Below are positions 58,530 through 60,825 of a stretch of 60,825 bases of DNA, in pieces (positions within the stretch are counted from its first letter, which is position 1; each line of letters opens with the position of its first letter). The notes beneath the pieces were generated by a model. That model searched no databases and was not told the DNA's origin. It saw only the letters and a program-made list of their open reading frames with translations. Origin of the DNA: an uncultured Sutterella sp. (lineage in GTDB: Bacteria > Pseudomonadota > Gammaproteobacteria > Burkholderiales > Burkholderiaceae_F); assembly GCA_949282745.1 (NCBI GenBank), contig CASDQM010000033.1, forward strand, positions 1 through 60,825. The letters run 5' to 3'. Made by a program: the position numbers and the translations under genes.

Positions 58530-59387
58530 TTACTGCTGTGCGGCCGCCTTTTCCTTCGTGTCGCGAAGGAGTTCCGCGAGGCGCAAATACTGCGGCGTAT
58601 CGGGGTTCGACTTCGCAAGCATCGATTCAAGATACGGCACCGCGCCCTTCCAGTCTTCGGCCGTGAGCATCACGATCGCGGCCATTTCCAAGGAGCGGGC
58701 GCTCTCGGGATCGGCGCCGAGCGCCTTCTTAACGAGTTCCTTGGCTTCCGGGAAGGCGGAGCGCTCGTTCAAGGTCAGAATCGTCGCCGTGAGTTCGAGC
58801 ATGACCTCGGGATCGGCCGCAACCTTTTCGTTCAAGGACCGTCCCTTGCGGTAGGCTTCAAGCGCCGTGCGGTAGTCTTCCTTTTCGACGCTGCGGCGCG
58901 CGAGAAGCACCCAGGCGCGGGCGTCCTTTTCGTTCACCTTCAGGTATTCGCGGATCTGCTCGACGTCGCGGGCTTCGCCCTGGAAGACCTGCTGGTCCTT
59001 GACGAGGAGCATCACTTCCGGCGCACCCAGAAGCTGATAGCACATGACCGGGACGCACACCATGAGCGCCACGACGCCGATCACGGCGTTGCGAAGCGAC
59101 ACGGGCACGACGCGGCTCTTCGTCGCCTCGGTTTCCTTCATTTCCTCGACCGCGCGGCGCTCTAGGTCTTCACGAAGCGAGCGGTAGGCCTCTTCCGTAT
59201 GGAGGCCCTGGGCGTATTCGGCCTCCAGGCGCTCGGCCTCTTCCCGGAGGGAATGGCGCAGAAAGGCCGCGTGTTCGTCTTCGTGCGCTTCGTTCGGACG
59301 GGCGCGAAGGAAGGTCGGCAGAATCGCCGCGATCGCCGCCACGAGCATGACGCCGAAGACGAGATAAAGCAAAACGGTATCGGTCAT
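58530..59387 (-). CDS. CcmI-like cytochrome c biogenesis TPR protein
   Basis: This 285-residue protein has an N-terminal membrane helix (about 5-23), a short charged loop, and a second helix (about 100-120). A C-terminal TPR domain follows, with ARAWVLLARRSVEKEDYRTALE-type repeats. This is the CcmI (CycH) layout, in which TPRs hold apocytochrome c before heme attachment. A stand-alone copy away from other ccm genes is common. It would serve the tetraheme cytochromes of modules A and B. The ribosome site is weak. Confidence 0.75.
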   Translation of the reverse strand: MTDTVLLYLVFGVMLVAAIAAILPTFLRARPNEAHEDEHAAFLRHSLREEAERLEAEYAQGLHTEEAYRSLREDLERRAVEEMKETEATKSRVVPVSLRNAVIGVVALMVCVPVMCYQLLGAPEVMLLVKDQQVFQGEARDVEQIREYLKVNEKDARAWVLLARRSVEKEDYRTALEAYRKGRSLNEKVAADPEVMLELTATILTLNERSAFPEAKELVKKALGADPESARSLEMAAIVMLTAEDWKGAVPYLESMLAKSNPDTPQYLRLAELLRDTKEKAAAQQ

Positions 59388-59527
59388 GGGGAATGTTGAT
59401 GTAGTTGTTTTACCGGCAGACCGCTCATCTTAGCAGAGTCGGGGTCCGGCCCCGAGCAAAAGCGCCCCCGCAACGAGGCGGCACGATGACGCCCCGTCTA
59501 AGAAAAAGAAAAGATCCGGTGCCCGCC

Positions 59528-60667
59528 TCAACGCCGCGAAACGCACTCGAAGAGCCGCCCGGCTTGTTCGAGCAGCCAGGCATCCGTTCCGAAGCCCGAA
59601 ACGAGCGAAACGCCAAGCGGCGCGCCGTCGATTTCGGCGAGCGGCAGCGTCACCCAGGGCACGCCCGCAAGACCGCCCAGACAGAAGGAGGCGCTCATGC
59701 GGCTGCGGAAGCGATTCATTTCTTCCGCCGTGCAGTCACGCTTGAGTCCCGCACCGGGCAAGGTCGGAAGGATCAGCACGCCCGAACCCGCGAGGAGCGC
59801 GCGGAGATGATCCACCGCCCGTTTGCAGACGTCCTCTTCCGCTCTGAGGTCTTTGTCGTGGATATGCTTGGCAAAAGCGAAGCGCTCCTTGACGCCCGGC
59901 CCGAACGTCGGACGGTAACGCTCGATGAAGTCTCCGTCGTGCCTCCAGATTTCACGTCCCTGAAGCGCCTGGAAAGCCTTGAGAACCGCCTCGAGCGCCA
60001 AGGGCGCCGCACGGACGTGCTTTGCGGGGCCCCAGAGCGCCTCGGCCGAATCCAAGACGTCGGACACTGCTTCGACGACGCGGTCGCCGAAAAGTTCGAA
60101 GATGTCGTCGGGAATCAGAAGCGCCGGCGTCCTTTCCGTACGATCCGCATCCTCTCCGATCAGCACGGCGGTCGCGCGGCGGAAGACATCGAAATCCGCA
60201 GCCAGAATGCCCGCCGTGTCGTAAGGCGGGCAAAGGCCCCAACAACCTTCGAGCGAAATGCGCCCGAAACTCGGACGAATGCCGAAGAGACCGCACTGAC
60301 TCGCAGGGCCCCGAACAGATCCGCCTGAATCGGTGCCGAGCGAAAAATCGCACAAACCGCAGGAGACGCTCGAGGCCGACCCCGAAGACGAACCGCCCGC
60401 ATAGCGGTCGGGAGCGGCACCGTTGACGGGCGCCCCGAAGTGGGCGTTCTCGCCGATCACGGAGAACGCGAGCTCGTCCGTCACCGCTTTGCCGACAAAA
60501 CGTGCGCCGGCGTCAAGGAGCTGCTCCACAGCGCGGGCCGTGCGGGTTTTGACGCCCGAGAGAGCGAGCATCGTGGGACTTCCCGCGCCTGTCGGATAAC
60601 CCGCAACGTGAAGCCTCCGCACCCATTCATCCGGCAAAGCCGTCTGAATGGATGCGGCTTCCCCCAT
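59528..60667 (-). CDS. Amidase-signature protein, possibly 5'-truncated
   Basis: This 379-residue protein has the amidase signature GGSSSGSASSVS and SLGTDSGGSVRGPASQCG, with the catalytic cis-serine and serine. Its N-terminus, DEWVRRLHVAGYPTGAG, lacks the catalytic lysine that normally lies in (A/V)KD just before VAG. The first codons lack a ribosome site, and DNA upstream of 60668 is different in character. It may be an inactive or 5'-truncated amidase. Relatives are AtzF-like and aryl-amide hydrolases. Confidence 0.7.
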   Translation of the reverse strand: MGEAASIQTALPDEWVRRLHVAGYPTGAGSPTMLALSGVKTRTARAVEQLLDAGARFVGKAVTDELAFSVIGENAHFGAPVNGAAPDRYAGGSSSGSASSVSCGLCDFSLGTDSGGSVRGPASQCGLFGIRPSFGRISLEGCWGLCPPYDTAGILAADFDVFRRATAVLIGEDADRTERTPALLIPDDIFELFGDRVVEAVSDVLDSAEALWGPAKHVRAAPLALEAVLKAFQALQGREIWRHDGDFIERYRPTFGPGVKERFAFAKHIHDKDLRAEEDVCKRAVDHLRALLAGSGVLILPTLPGAGLKRDCTAEEMNRFRSRMSASFCLGGLAGVPWVTLPLAEIDGAPLGVSLVSGFGTDAWLLEQAGRLFECVSRR

Positions 60668-60825
60668 TTGTAGTCCGGGGGACAGCCTTTGCTCGGTGCG
60701 GGTTAAGCTCAGAGACTAGGTGACCTTGCGTCCCCAGTTCCGCACAAAACCTAAAGAGCGAGCATAAGGTGCACGTGCTTCTGTGGAGCACTTCCGGAAC
60801 TTTAGCCGAAAGTGCCTGCCTCACC
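60668..60825. other. Unassigned right edge, upstream of the amidase
   Basis: No gene is recognised. The amidase frame stays open for about 17 codons upstream and then meets TAG. Another minus-strand frame is open to the edge, but its product matches nothing I know. It could be the end of an inserted element. Confidence 0.3.

Noticed and set aside
58209-58630. Short minus-strand frames between the symporter and CcmI genes
   Set aside because: They overlap the terminators and the end of the CcmI gene and lack a ribosome site or any family resemblance.

Overview
This window is GC-rich, densely coded, and looks like the chromosome of an anaerobic or microaerophilic betaproteobacterium, most likely Burkholderiales and probably Sutterellaceae (Sutterella or Parasutterella-like gut bacteria). 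The placement is inferred from gene content. The signs are several Tat-exported FAD reductases paired with small tetraheme cytochromes, TtrS-like sensors, rubrerythrin, a Nim-type protein, TRAP and dicarboxylate transporters and a CcmI-like protein. No 16S, tRNA or other direct marker is present. Many genes start with GTG or TTG and overlap the previous stop by 1 to 4 bases, so operons are compact.

Layout. 1-3.4 kb: the N-terminal half of a TtrS-like sensor kinase runs off the left edge, divergent from a Tat flavoprotein and a tetraheme cytochrome (module A). 3.7-5.4 kb: tautomerase, Dps and a nitrobindin-like barrel protein. 5.6-12 kb: TolC, HlyD-type adaptor, a fused double ABC-2 permease, TatD nuclease and an ankyrin protein. 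12-16.3 kb: a DUF134-NifX fusion with a His/Cys/Gly repeat tail, a PepSY-like exported protein, an amidohydrolase and rubrerythrin. 16.5-19.3 kb: FabG-like reductase, FabF-like ketosynthase and a DUF4261 protein. 19.3-24.2 kb: histidine kinase, OmpR-type regulator, Tat flavoprotein and tetraheme cytochrome (module B). 24.4-31 kb: Bcr/CflA-type exporter, RlhA-like U32 protein, an unknown protein, a Nim-like FMN protein and an isolated HydG radical-SAM maturase behind a strong promoter carrying two operator-like sites. 31-35 kb: unknown protein, cupin with a premature stop, AraC regulator and AzgA-type purine permease. 35.3-37.1 kb: a complete-looking IS200/IS605 element (TnpA plus TnpB) touching the end of a flavoprotein gene. 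37-43 kb: FMN/FAD reductase, Tat-exported FAD protein, FixJ-like regulator and TtrS-like kinase (module C). 43.4-48.4 kb: exported esterase, a phosphopantetheinyl transferase / methyltransferase / TPR-like trio and an M20 amidohydrolase. 48.5-58.2 kb: acidic protein, DUF3311-like plus sodium:solute symporter, creatininase-family hydrolase, atypical M28 protein, TRAP transporter in the order P-M-Q and a dicarboxylate symporter. 58.5-60.8 kb: CcmI-like protein and an amidase whose 5' end looks damaged.

How it fits together. The central theme is anaerobic respiration outside the cytoplasm: three separate flavin reductase modules, each next to its own two-component sensor. Two have a private tetraheme electron carrier. 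One has a predicted covalent-FMN domain instead. A CcmI-like protein for cytochrome c maturation is nearby. Oxygen-defence genes (Dps, rubrerythrin) and peptide, amide and organic-acid uptake and hydrolysis fill most of the rest. Most of the less expected signals are short palindromes and repeats in intergenic DNA; these are listed as findings.
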